Positions 48,437-56,770 of a stretch of 64,000 nt of DNA are shown piece after piece. Each line of letters begins with the position of its first letter. Position 1 is the stretch's first letter. Below the pieces are notes generated by a model. The model was given only the letters and a program-made list of their open reading frames with translations, did no database searches and was not told the DNA's origin. The position numbers were made by a program, and so were the translations under genes. Origin of the DNA: Palsa-459 sp035937595 (lineage in GTDB: Bacteria; Actinomycetota; Acidimicrobiia; Acidimicrobiales; RAAP-2); NCBI GenBank assembly GCA_035937595.1, contig DASZHS010000002.1, positions 43,442 to 107,441 of the forward strand, in the 5' to 3' direction.

Positions 48437-48622
48437 TCAGACGTATGCCTCGGCTCTCGTGCACATCTGTCGGCGCTGAAGCGCCTCACACTCGCGGCAG
48501 ACCTCTCGCACTCGCTGTTCGGTCGTGTCGAAGTACTCCTTCGGCCAGGACCTGCAGTTTGCACAGAAGTGCCACGGCTTCCCATCGTCGCCTCTGCGAC
48601 GCCGGTACTCGGTTGCGGCCAC
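48437..48622 (-). CDS. small zinc-ribbon protein (61 aa)
   Basis: 61 residues from GTG 48622, with AGGAGG five bases upstream, a strong argument that this is a gene. Two C-x2-C pairs: WHFCANCRSWP and VREVCRECEALQRR, suited to one zinc ion. The N-terminus is basic (EYRRRRGDDG). Similar small proteins occur in phages and in actinobacterial chromosomes as HNH-like or ribbon factors, but no catalytic residues are visible. No function is assigned. Confidence 0.72.
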   Translation of the reverse strand: MAATEYRRRRGDDGKPWHFCANCRSWPKEYFDTTEQRVREVCRECEALQRRQMCTRAEAYV

Positions 48623-49433
48623 TGCTGCCTCCTGTCACGCACCCGGGATGACTGCCGAGCTGCCATTGTCGATCTTTGATCGCTGGATCTCAATGCAGCA
48701 TCAAAGAATTGATGTTGACCACACACCGCCCCCACCTCGCCGTCGCCAGCAGCCCAAACGTCGTCACGCCGAGCAACGACGCACATCGACGCCCCGTAGC
48801 TCGCTACGTCCAGACGCATCTGCCGGGGCGCCGCGACGCTGTTCCAGCAGACTCGCGAGTGCATCCGACCCTCGGCGGCTGGCCGCCGCAACGCCCCGCT
48901 GCCCCGTGTCAACGTTTGGTACCTCCGTCGCTCGCCGCGCGCCGCAGCAGGCGCCGCCACCGGCGGGGACGCCGAGCCCAGAGGCCCCGCAGACCCGCAG
49001 CGACGACGGACGCGACCTCGACGTGCCGGATGATCGCGCCACCAACTCGTTGAAGCCACCCGCCTGCATCGCCCGGCCGGGACGGGCCGGCGTCGGCGAG
49101 CGGCCCTTGGGGAGCTTCGCCCCATCAAGGCGGCCGACGTCGGCCGCCTCATGGAGATCGAGCGGGATCTCCCGTCGACCTCGACGATCTGCTCCGGCTC
49201 CTCGACGAGTCGTGGGCCGCGATGCGACGCGGTGCCCGCGTCGGACGCCGTCGCACCAACTCTCGTGCTCCGTGTGCACCTCCGCCGGAGACCAGGTGCG
49301 TCCCTGCACGACGGCTCCGCCACTCGGGTCGCCACGCCTCTCGAGCGACGGGCGATGTCGACGAACAACTGCTCACCGCGTGAGCCGGTGTGCGATCAGA
49401 TGAGCGTGTGCCGGGACGGCGAGCTGGTAGTGC
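48623..49433. other. non-coding region of about 810 bases
   Basis: No frame here looks like a typical protein; the open ones are Arg/Pro/Ser-rich. GC is a little lower than nearby. A stretch at 49106-49230 has fragments of sensible coding in two different frames (see findings) and may be a decayed gene. No repeat, RNA or mobile element was recognised. Confidence 0.55.
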
Positions 49434-49679
49434 TCAGATGGCGAACATGGAGACGCAGAGCCCATGCGGCCGCTGCGGCACCGCGCCACTCGTTGTCGTC
49501 GTGTTGTCCCACCGTTGGATCTTCTCGCAGATGAAGTGACGTCCATCGAGCGCCGCGTCGGCGTGCAGACCGATCGCCTTCGGCGTGTACACGTGCTCAA
49601 CGACACCGAGATAGATCGAGAAGGAGGTCATCGCCGCGCACAGCACCACGCCGACACTCGCGATCCACCGTGTTGACAT
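49434..49679 (-). CDS. small exported or membrane-anchored protein
   Basis: 81 residues from ATG 49679, with GAGGAGG four bases upstream. The first ~25 residues form a signal peptide or membrane anchor (RWIASVGVVLCAAMTSFSIY). The rest, VYTPKAIGLHADAALDGRHF and onward, is unlike any family I know; it has two cysteines (CEKIQ, GLCVSM) that could pair outside the cell. The gene is isolated in a non-coding region, with no neighbouring partner. Its GC content is lower than average, suggesting it may be recent. Confidence 0.6.
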   Translation of the reverse strand: MSTRWIASVGVVLCAAMTSFSIYLGVVEHVYTPKAIGLHADAALDGRHFICEKIQRWDNTTTTSGAVPQRPHGLCVSMFAI

Positions 49680-50139
49680 TCGCCCTCCTCGGGAAGCGCG
49701 ACTTTATCCGAGGTTGTGTTTTTGTGCCCAATCGTTTGTCAAGAAATGAACGCGGTGTGTCGATCGCGTGTCGCAATTGACGCAGCCCGATGACGCCACG
49801 CTTGTCCTTGGACCGACGAGCACAACGCGAGTGAGGGCACGGTCGCAGCTGCGCGCACGGTCGCGCACGTGGACGAGTCGCGCCGCACGGACGCGCAGCG
49901 CCGCGCGGTGCGAGGTTCCTCCGCCCCCCGCTCGAGTTGGCCAGATACTGCAACAACTCTCGGAAGGATGCGAATGCCAGGTCGCCCGTGTCGTCGAACA
50001 ATCCTCGACTTGGGTACGGACACCTACCGCCACTTGGGTCGCATGCACCACGATTGTCGGCGTCGCCAGTGGTGACAACATTGGTGACCCTCCGGCCGCG
50101 CCCGTACGATGTCGAGCCCAGACGGCGAGAGGAAGTCCT
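49680..50139. other. non-coding region upstream of the SDR gene, 460 bases
   Basis: It contains an AT-richer stretch (49700-49760) next to the small exported gene, presumably its promoter, and the leader of the SDR gene. The open frame running into the SDR gene from 49768 reads as non-protein. No repeat or RNA gene was recognised. Confidence 0.5.
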
Positions 50140-50964
50140 GTGCCCGAGCCCCAGAGCCAAGCCGGCCGGACCGCCGTCGTCACGGGTGCGTCGAGCGGCA
50201 TCGGCCGAGCGATCGCCGAGCGGCTCGCCGCGGCGGGCGCCCACGTCGTGCTGGGCGGGCGGACCGAGTCCGCGATGAACGAGGCTGCGGCGCGCATCGA
50301 GGCAGCCGGTGGCGCCGCCACCTTCGTCGTCGGCGACGTCAGGGAGCCTGGCGTCGTCCAGGGGCTCATCGACGCCGCCGTCGCCGCGACGGGCCACGTC
50401 GACGTCGTCGTGAACAACGCGGGCATCGCGGACTTCGGACCGATCCTCGAGGGCGACGCTGAGCGATGGCGGGCGCTCTTCGACACGAACGTGGTAGCGC
50501 TGCTCGTGGGGTGCCAGGCGGGGGTCCGCGCGATGCGGCACCAGGGCACGCCCGGCCACATCGTGAACGTCTCGTCGGTCGCCGCTCAGGATCCAAGCTC
50601 GGGCGTCTACGGCGCGACCAAGCACGCCGTGAACGTCATCTCGAGGACGCTTCGACTCGAGCTCCTCGAGGACCCCATCAAGGTCACGACGATCATGCCC
50701 GGTGTCGTCGCCACCAACATGGCACGCTCCCTCGACCCCTCGATCCTCACGACCCTGGTCGCGCTCTCCGGGCTGGACGTCGAGCTCTCGGCTGGGGAAC
50801 GCATCCCCGACGAGGTGCTCGCGCGGGCACAGGCGGCCCTCAGCGAGTTCGCGGCGAGGCCCGAGGACATCGCCGACGCCGTCCTCTTCGCCGTGTCGCA
50901 GCCCGCCGGCGTGCACGTCGCCGAGCTCGTCGTGCGCCCCAACAAGGACCTGCAGCTCACGTAG
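50140..50964 (+). CDS. short-chain dehydrogenase/reductase
   Basis: 274 residues from GTG 50140, with GAGAGGA about six bases upstream. Classical SDR set: TAVVTGASSGIGRAIAERLA (cofactor loop), VVVNNAGIADFG (N-A-G), NVSSVAAQDPSSGVYGATKH with the catalytic Ser and Y-x3-K, and TTIMPGVVATNMA. HVVLGGRTESAMNEA has Gly-Arg after strand 2, so NADPH is favoured. It probably oxidises or reduces a carbonyl or alcohol substrate; there is no operon partner. The C-terminal extension EELVVRP-like (AELVVRPNKDLQL) is a typical SDR end. Confidence 0.9.
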   Translation: MPEPQSQAGRTAVVTGASSGIGRAIAERLAAAGAHVVLGGRTESAMNEAAARIEAAGGAATFVVGDVREPGVVQGLIDAAVAATGHVDVVVNNAGIADFGPILEGDAERWRALFDTNVVALLVGCQAGVRAMRHQGTPGHIVNVSSVAAQDPSSGVYGATKHAVNVISRTLRLELLEDPIKVTTIMPGVVATNMARSLDPSILTTLVALSGLDVELSAGERIPDEVLARAQAALSEFAARPEDIADAVLFAVSQPAGVHVAELVVRPNKDLQLT

Positions 50965-51015
50965 CGGCGGGGTTCGGACCGGCGGGCGGTCTGCGCCGAC
51001 GAGCGCGGGGGTCCC

Positions 51016-51040
51016 CCCCTCGAGCGCGACGCTCGGGAGG
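51016..51040 (+). terminator. GC-rich hairpin after the SDR gene
   Basis: CGAGCG (51021-51026) and CGCTCG (51030-51035) form a 6-bp stem with a CGA loop, about 57 bases after the SDR stop. The flanking C-run and GGGAGG can extend the stem imperfectly. No T-run follows. Confidence 0.45.
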
Positions 51041-51193
51041 TGCCCTCCGGCAGCCGCCCAACGCCCGGCCGATCACACGCCGGTCACCATTTCCACCCTA
51101 ATTCCTAGAAATAAAGGGAATTAACCTCGCCCTGACGGCTTCGGCGCGGGGAACCGGTGATAGACCACAAAAACCATCGAACTAGGAGGGTAT

Positions 51194-52996
51194 ATGTCTC
51201 GAATGGGGAATCGGTCCACCACCCGAACGCGGGCGGCCAGGTTCGGCGGTGCGCTCGGCGCGCTGCTGGCCGCGGCGTCGGTGTTCGCGGTCGCGCCTGC
51301 AGGGGCGTCCAGCCAGGACGTGCACTTCTCGCTGACCCCGATCTTCTTCGGGAGTGTCGTCCTCGGCACCTCGACGACGGGTCAGTCGATCGTCACGAAC
51401 AACTCGGCACTCCCGCTGTACTTCATCTCCGCGAGCCCGACCGGGGTCCGGGGGGCGGAGTTCCACGCCTCGCGGGGCACCTGCACGGGGGCGCTGGCAC
51501 CCGCCGCACAGTGCGACATCGCCGTCGTCTTCAAGCCGAACGCGAAGGGTCTCCGCGCCTCGACGCTCTCGGTCCGCTTCGGCGAGCACAACGCCCAGGG
51601 GAACGTGACCAGGGCGGCCACGAAGGACACGCGGATCCAGGGCCGCGGCACTCCGCCGACGTTCACGCTCTCGGACGCGAACGCGGGCAACGTGCCGCTC
51701 AAGCAGATCGGCACGGCCTCGGCCACGATCACCAACACGTCCACCGTGCCGCTCACGCTCCGCGGTGCGCACATGTCGAACGTCGTGAACAACGACTTCC
51801 GCATCTCGGCGACCACCTGCCCCTCGCCCGTCCTTCCCGGCGGCAGCTGCAGCATCGTCGTGACGTTCCGGCCGCACCGGCTCGGGAACGCGTCGGCGAC
51901 CCTGACGGCGTCGATGCTGGTGGTCGGCACCCACGCGTCGCTCGTCGCACGCCAGTCCTCGATCCGCGGGACCGGCACGACGGCGTCCGGCAAGACGCCG
52001 CCCTTCGAGCTGTCCGCCCTTGACTTCGGTCAGGTGACGGTCGGCACGACCGCAACCGGCAGCGTCGTGCTCACGAACACGTCGACCAAGAACGAGACGT
52101 TCTCGAGCGACCTGATCCAGAGCGACGCCTCGGGCGCCTACGCCGTGACGGGCAACAACTGCCCGACGCCGATCGCCCCGAGCGCAAGCTGTGAGTTCAC
52201 GATCACCTACTCGCCGGCCGCGGCGGTCACCCACAACGCGACGTTCGTCGCCAAGGTGACCTTCCTCAACGCGCACGGCGTGCTGGTGAAGGCGGCCGCG
52301 CAGACGAGCCTCACGGGCAAGGGTGTCAACCCCACGTTCACGTTGTCTTCGTCGGGCTTCCCCACGACGACCGTGGGCGCGACGTCCGACGGCACCGAGA
52401 CGGTGACGAACACGTCGCTCGTCCCGCTGATGTACTCCTCGACGGCCTTCCAGGGCGCGGACCCGCAGAGCTGGTCGCAGGTGGGCAACGCCTGCGGTGG
52501 ACCGATCGCCCCCGCGGCGAGCTGCAACCTCGAGATCGCCTTCTCCCCGCACGTCCAAGGGACGCAGGCAGAGACGATCCAGGTGACGCTCGACCTCACG
52601 GTGCGCTCGCACACCCAGTACGTCTCGCTGCGTGACGCCCTGGTCGGGCGCGGCGCGCTGCCGACGTTCAAGCTCGTCGCGCCGACGCTCCCGTCGACGC
52701 CGAAGGGCGTGGCGGTCACGGGCCAGGCCACGCTGACGAACACGTCGAACGTGTCCCTGTCCTACGACTCGTTCTCGATGTCCGGTGCGAACCCAGGGGA
52801 CTTCACCGTCACCACCACCACCTGCTCGGGCCTCCTTGCCCCGTCAGCCACCTGTGACCTGACGGTGCGGTTCGACCCGTCCATCAGCTCGCCGGGCACG
52901 GAGCACGCGTCGCTCAAGGTCATCGTCGACATCGCGGGGATCGCCCCCAAGGTCACGACGAGCGACAACGTGCAGCTCACGGGCACGGAGTCCTAG
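51194..52996 (+). CDS. exported choice-of-anchor-D repeat protein (five Ig-like repeats)
   Basis: 600 residues from ATG 51194, with AGGAGG four bases upstream. The signal peptide (FGGALGALLAAASVFAVAPA) is followed by five tandem beta-sandwich repeats of ~105-115 residues. Each begins with FxLSxxxFGxVxxGT and NTSxxPL-type strands and ends in a G-T/R-G linker; each also has a pair of cysteines (such as CPSPVLPGGSC and CPTPIAPSASC). The pattern is the 'choice-of-anchor D'/ASPM-SPD-2-Hydin family of exported proteins. Repeats 1, 2 and 5 are the most divergent. It has no obvious C-terminal anchor. Extracellular structural or adhesive role is likely. An AT-rich upstream region (51090-51180) probably holds a strong promoter. 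Confidence 0.9.
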   Translation: MSRMGNRSTTRTRAARFGGALGALLAAASVFAVAPAGASSQDVHFSLTPIFFGSVVLGTSTTGQSIVTNNSALPLYFISASPTGVRGAEFHASRGTCTGALAPAAQCDIAVVFKPNAKGLRASTLSVRFGEHNAQGNVTRAATKDTRIQGRGTPPTFTLSDANAGNVPLKQIGTASATITNTSTVPLTLRGAHMSNVVNNDFRISATTCPSPVLPGGSCSIVVTFRPHRLGNASATLTASMLVVGTHASLVARQSSIRGTGTTASGKTPPFELSALDFGQVTVGTTATGSVVLTNTSTKNETFSSDLIQSDASGAYAVTGNNCPTPIAPSASCEFTITYSPAAAVTHNATFVAKVTFLNAHGVLVKAAAQTSLTGKGVNPTFTLSSSGFPTTTVGATSDGTETVTNTSLVPLMYSSTAFQGADPQSWSQVGNACGGPIAPAASCNLEIAFSPHVQGTQAETIQVTLDLTVRSHTQYVSLRDALVGRGALPTFKLVAPTLPSTPKGVAVTGQATLTNTSNVSLSYDSFSMSGANPGDFTVTTTTCSGLLAPSATCDLTVRFDPSISSPGTEHASLKVIVDIAGIAPKVTTSDNVQLTGTES

Positions 52997-53006
52997 CCCT
53001 GCTTGG

Positions 53007-53046
53007 GCGCACCCCGCGGCCGCTCTGACGGGGCCGCGGGGTGCGC
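53007..53046 (+). terminator. 15-bp perfect GC-rich hairpin
   Basis: GCGCACCCCGCGGCC (53007-53021) pairs perfectly with GGCCGCGGGGTGCGC (53032-53046) around a 10-base loop, 11 bases after the repeat-protein stop. This is the strongest hairpin seen in the window. It lacks a T-run, as is usual for actinobacterial terminators. It probably insulates the ABC-exporter operon downstream. Confidence 0.8.
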
Positions 53047-53269
53047 TGCTCCCGGGGGGTCGCCCACGCGACGTCCCAACTGCGGTGCCGGCCGCCCCGG
53101 CATCGCCGCCGCCGCGAGGCAGCTCGGTCGGTCGGTCCCGCCGAGCGCCTCGCGGCGCGCAAGTCGCAGCCACGTGCGACGGGCGCGCGCGTCGACGACG
53201 TGCCTCCGACGCGGCGTCCTTCGCGCGCCGTTCGACGCAAGTCGACGCCAATCGGCGAAGGCATCGCGA

Positions 53270-53275
53270 TAGCCT
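53270..53275 (+). promoter_or_regulatory. -10-like hexamer TAGCCT, leaderless start at 53283
   Basis: TAGCCT ends seven bases before ATG 53283, the first gene of the ABC-nuclease-CydDC run. No ribosome binding site. Confidence 0.5.
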
Positions 53276-53282
53276 TGAGTAA

Positions 53283-55007
53283 ATGCGTCGCCTGCCAGAG
53301 GCGGACCCTGGCAGTCCCGACCTCCGATCACCCCTCCGCTACCTGCTGTGGCTCGCCACGCTCCAGTGGCGCCTGCTCGCCTGGGGCACGTTCTTCGGCA
53401 TCGTCTGGATGGTCTCGCAAGCGGGCGTCTGGATCGTCATCGGCTACGCGATCGGGAGCAGCGTCAACGAGGGCAGCACGAGCGCGCTCGTGGCCTGGAC
53501 CGCGGCGGCCGTCGCCCTTGGCGGCATCCAGGCGCTCTCCGGCCGGATGCGGCACCAGTTCGCCGTCACCAACTGGCTGACGGCCACGTTCCGGACCGTC
53601 CAGCTGGTGGGTCGCCACGCGGCACGGACGGGGCCGGCGCTCCCGGCGGCGATCCCCTCGGGCGACGTCGTCAACACCGTGGCGGCCGACGCCATGCGCG
53701 TCGGCGGGATGTTCGACGTGTCGGCACGATTCGCCGGCGCGGTCGTCGCGTGGCTCGGCATCGCCGCCTACCTGTTCGCGTCGTCGCCGGAGCTCGGTGC
53801 CATCGTGCTCCTCGGGGTCCCCGCGCTCATGGCGCTCACGATCCCGATGATGCGCCCGCTGCACTCCACCCAGGCGGTCCAGCGTGAGGTCGTCGGCAAG
53901 CTCACCGCCCTCGGCGCCGACACCGTCGCCGGCCTGCGGATCCTGCGCGGCCTCGGCGGCGAGGACGAGTTCCTCGGCCGCTACCGGGTGCGCAGCGACG
54001 AGGTGCGCAGGGCGGGGAACCGGGTGGCGGGGCCCCAGGCCCTCCTCGAGTCCGGGCAGGTGCTCCTCCCGGCGATCCTCGTCGCCGCCGTCACGCTGCT
54101 CACCGCGCGACTGGTCGTCGGAGGGACCCTCGGCGGGCAGCAGCTCATCACGTTCTTCGGCCTCACGGCGTTCCTCACGATGCCGCTGCGCACCGTGACC
54201 GAGGGCATCATCGCCGCGACGCGCGCGATCGTCGGCGCGCGAAAGGTCCTCGCCGTCCTGGTGGTGGAGCCGTCGACGACGGAGCCCGACGCCCCCGTGC
54301 GCCCGCCCCCGCCCGGTGGCGTGCTCGCCGACCCGCACTCCGGGTTCGAGGCGACGCCCGGCCGCGTCACCGCGCTCGTCACTGAGACCCCAGAGGAGGC
54401 GCAGGCCATCGCGGACCGCCTCGGTCGCTTCACGCCTCCGGGCGCGCCGGAGTGGTCCGAGGCGTCGCTCGGCGGGACCCCCCTTCACGAGATGGCGATC
54501 GACGACGTGCGCCGTCGCGTCGTGGTGAGCGACGCCGACCCGAGGCTGTTCAGCGGCACGCTCCGCCAGGAGCTCTCGCCGCACGCGACGCCCGACGACG
54601 GGACGATCCTGCGGGTGATCGAGCTCGCCAGCGCCGAGGACGTCGTCGACGCCCTCGCCGACGGCCTCGACACCGAGGTGGAGGAGCGAGGCCGGAGCTT
54701 CTCGGGTGGCCAGCGCCAGCGCCTCGCGCTCGTGCGCGCGCTGCTCCTCGCCCCGGAGTTCCTCGTGCTCGTCGAGCCCACGTCGGCCGTCGACACCCAC
54801 ACCGAGGGGCGCATCGCGCGCCACCTCCGCGAGGTGCGCGGCGACGGCGGCACCGTCGTCGCGACCACCAGCCCGCTGCTGCTGGAGCGCGCCGACGAGG
54901 TGTTCTACGTCGCCGGCGGCACCGTGATCGCCCGCGGCCGCCACGACGACCTGCTCGACGCCGACCCCTCCTACCGGGCCCTGATCCTGCGGGGGAACGA
55001 CGCATGA
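53283..55007 (+). CDS. ABC exporter subunit with degenerate ATPase site
   Basis: 574 residues from ATG 53283. Six membrane helices in the first ~320 residues, then a nucleotide-binding domain. The Walker A loop is missing: the region where GxxGxGK[ST] is expected reads VTALVTETPEEAQAIA. Walker B ends FLVLVEPTSAVD, with Val in place of the usual Asp before Glu. The signature motif RSFSGGQRQRLALVRAL is intact, as is the H-region (VATTSPLLL, where His is replaced by Ser). It thus forms one half of an asymmetric heterodimer with the next gene, whose Walker A and B are intact. ATG overlap (ATGA) couples both. Probable exporter of a small molecule, peptide or lipid. Confidence 0.88.
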   Translation: MRRLPEADPGSPDLRSPLRYLLWLATLQWRLLAWGTFFGIVWMVSQAGVWIVIGYAIGSSVNEGSTSALVAWTAAAVALGGIQALSGRMRHQFAVTNWLTATFRTVQLVGRHAARTGPALPAAIPSGDVVNTVAADAMRVGGMFDVSARFAGAVVAWLGIAAYLFASSPELGAIVLLGVPALMALTIPMMRPLHSTQAVQREVVGKLTALGADTVAGLRILRGLGGEDEFLGRYRVRSDEVRRAGNRVAGPQALLESGQVLLPAILVAAVTLLTARLVVGGTLGGQQLITFFGLTAFLTMPLRTVTEGIIAATRAIVGARKVLAVLVVEPSTTEPDAPVRPPPPGGVLADPHSGFEATPGRVTALVTETPEEAQAIADRLGRFTPPGAPEWSEASLGGTPLHEMAIDDVRRRVVVSDADPRLFSGTLRQELSPHATPDDGTILRVIELASAEDVVDALADGLDTEVEERGRSFSGGQRQRLALVRALLLAPEFLVLVEPTSAVDTHTEGRIARHLREVRGDGGTVVATTSPLLLERADEVFYVAGGTVIARGRHDDLLDADPSYRALILRGNDA

Positions 55008-56770
55008 CCGCGCTGCCCATCGCCACCACCGCCCAGGTGCGACGCCACGCCCGCGTGCTCGGTCGCGAGCACCGTGCAGCGCTCATCTGGGTCCTCTCGA
55101 TCTACGGCCTCGCCGCGGTCTTCGGGGTCGCGGGCCCGCTCGTCATCGGCCGGCTCGTGAACGACATCCACAACAAGACGCTCACGGTCGGTCGCGCCGA
55201 CGCGCTCGTCGGCATCTTCCTCGCGGCGACGGTCCTCCAGAGCCTCCTCACCTTCCTCTCGCGACGGCGCTGCTACGTGCTCGGCGAGTCCGTCTTCGCG
55301 CGCCTGCGCGAGGAGTTCCTGGAGAACGTCCTCGCCCTGCCGCTCTCCAAGGTCGAGCGTGCCGGCACCGGGGACCTGCTGAGCCGGACGACCAACGACA
55401 TGGAGGCGCTGTCGCGAACGGTTCGCTTCGCGGTGCCCGAGTGGCTCGTGGCCCTGCTCACGGGGGTGATCTACCTCGGCTGGATGCTCGCCGTCTCGCC
55501 GCTCGCCACCCTCGGCGTGCTCGCCGGGTTCCCCCTCGTCTACGTCTCCACGCGCCGCTACCTGCGGTACGCGACGGCGGGCTACCTGCGCGAGCGTGCG
55601 GCGTACGCGACGATGTCGGGGACGATCGCCGAGACCGTCGAGGGCTCGCGGACGATCGACGCGCTGCGACTCGCCGACCGCCAGATCCGACGCGTCGACG
55701 ACGACCTCACCGAGGCCTACGACGCCGAGGTCTACACGCTGCGCCTCCGGCTGCGCTGGTTCCCGTCCGTCGAGTTCGCCTACGCGCTCGCGGGCGCCGG
55801 CGTGCTCCTGTGGAGCGGCCTCCTCGCGATCCACCACGTGATCTCGATCGGCCAGGCGACGTCCGTCACCTTCCTCGCGATCCTCCTCATGGACCCCGTC
55901 GACCGGGTGATCTCGTGGCTCGACGAGCTGCAGGTGGGGTCCACGGCGATGGCCCGGCTCACGGGGGTCTCCTACGTCGAGGACGACCGGGTGGCGACCG
56001 GCGAGACGCCGGTCGACGAGCGCCTCGAGGCGCGCGACGTCCGCTACGCCTACCGCGCGGGCCACGACGTGCTGAACGGCGTCGACCTCGCCCTCGCCCG
56101 CGGCGAGCGCGTGGCCGTCGTCGGGCCGTCAGGGGCGGGCAAGTCCACGCTCGGCCGGCTGCTTGCGGGCGTCGACGGGCCGCGGACGGGCGTGGTCGAG
56201 GTCGGCGGCGTCCGACTGGTGGACCTCGACCTCGACGACCTGCGCGGCCACGTCGCGCTCGTGACCCAGGAGCACCACGTCTTCATCGGCACGCTCGCGG
56301 ACAACCTGCGCCTCGCCCGGCCGGCCGCGACGACGGCCGAGCTCCGTGACGCCCTCGACGCCGTCGACGCCCTCGAGTGGGCCGACGCCCTCCCCGAGGG
56401 TCTCGACACCGAGCTCGGCACGACGGGGTTCCCCCTGTCGCCCTCGCAGGCCCAGCAGCTGGCGCTCGCCCGCCTCGTGCTCGTCGACCCCCACACGCTC
56501 GTGCTCGACGAGGCGACGAGCCTCCTCGACCCGCGTGCCGCCCGGCACCTCGAGCGGTCGCTCTCCGCGGTGCTCGACGGACGTACGGTCGTCGCCATCG
56601 CCCACCGACTCCACACCGCCCACGACGCGGACCGCGTCGCCGTCGTGGCCGACGGGCGCATCATCGAGCTCGGCACCCACGACGAGCTGCTCGCCACCGA
56701 CGGCGAGTACGCCTCGCTGTGGGCCTCGTGGCGCAACGACCACGGGGGCAGCGTGGTCCTCGAGCGGTGA
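55004..56770 (+). CDS. ABC exporter subunit with canonical Walker motifs
   Basis: 588 residues from ATG 55004, coupled to the preceding subunit. Six membrane helices (about 25-310), then an ATPase domain: Walker A VAVVGPSGAGKSTLGRLL, Q-loop VALVTQEHHVFIGTL, degenerate signature FPLSPSQAQQLALARLV (LSPSQ for LSGGQ), Walker B TLVLDEATSLLD and H-loop VVAIAHRLHTA. Together with the upstream subunit one composite site (this Walker A + partner's LSGGQ) is complete and the other (partner's missing Walker A + this LSPSQ) is doubly defective. This layout is typical of asymmetric heterodimeric exporters. The substrate is unknown. Confidence 0.9.
   Translation: MTALPIATTAQVRRHARVLGREHRAALIWVLSIYGLAAVFGVAGPLVIGRLVNDIHNKTLTVGRADALVGIFLAATVLQSLLTFLSRRRCYVLGESVFARLREEFLENVLALPLSKVERAGTGDLLSRTTNDMEALSRTVRFAVPEWLVALLTGVIYLGWMLAVSPLATLGVLAGFPLVYVSTRRYLRYATAGYLRERAAYATMSGTIAETVEGSRTIDALRLADRQIRRVDDDLTEAYDAEVYTLRLRLRWFPSVEFAYALAGAGVLLWSGLLAIHHVISIGQATSVTFLAILLMDPVDRVISWLDELQVGSTAMARLTGVSYVEDDRVATGETPVDERLEARDVRYAYRAGHDVLNGVDLALARGERVAVVGPSGAGKSTLGRLLAGVDGPRTGVVEVGGVRLVDLDLDDLRGHVALVTQEHHVFIGTLADNLRLARPAATTAELRDALDAVDALEWADALPEGLDTELGTTGFPLSPSQAQQLALARLVLVDPHTLVLDEATSLLDPRAARHLERSLSAVLDGRTVVAIAHRLHTAHDADRVAVVADGRIIELGTHDELLATDGEYASLWASWRNDHGGSVVLER

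Noticed and set aside
48525..49403. Plus-strand frame of 292 codons in the non-coding region
   Set aside because: Composition is Pro/Arg/Ser-rich without domain features and it overlaps the zinc-ribbon gene, which has a ribosome binding site.
49768..50139. Upstream extension of the SDR gene
   Set aside because: No SDR homology before the TGASSGIG strand; GAGAGGA positions the start at 50140.
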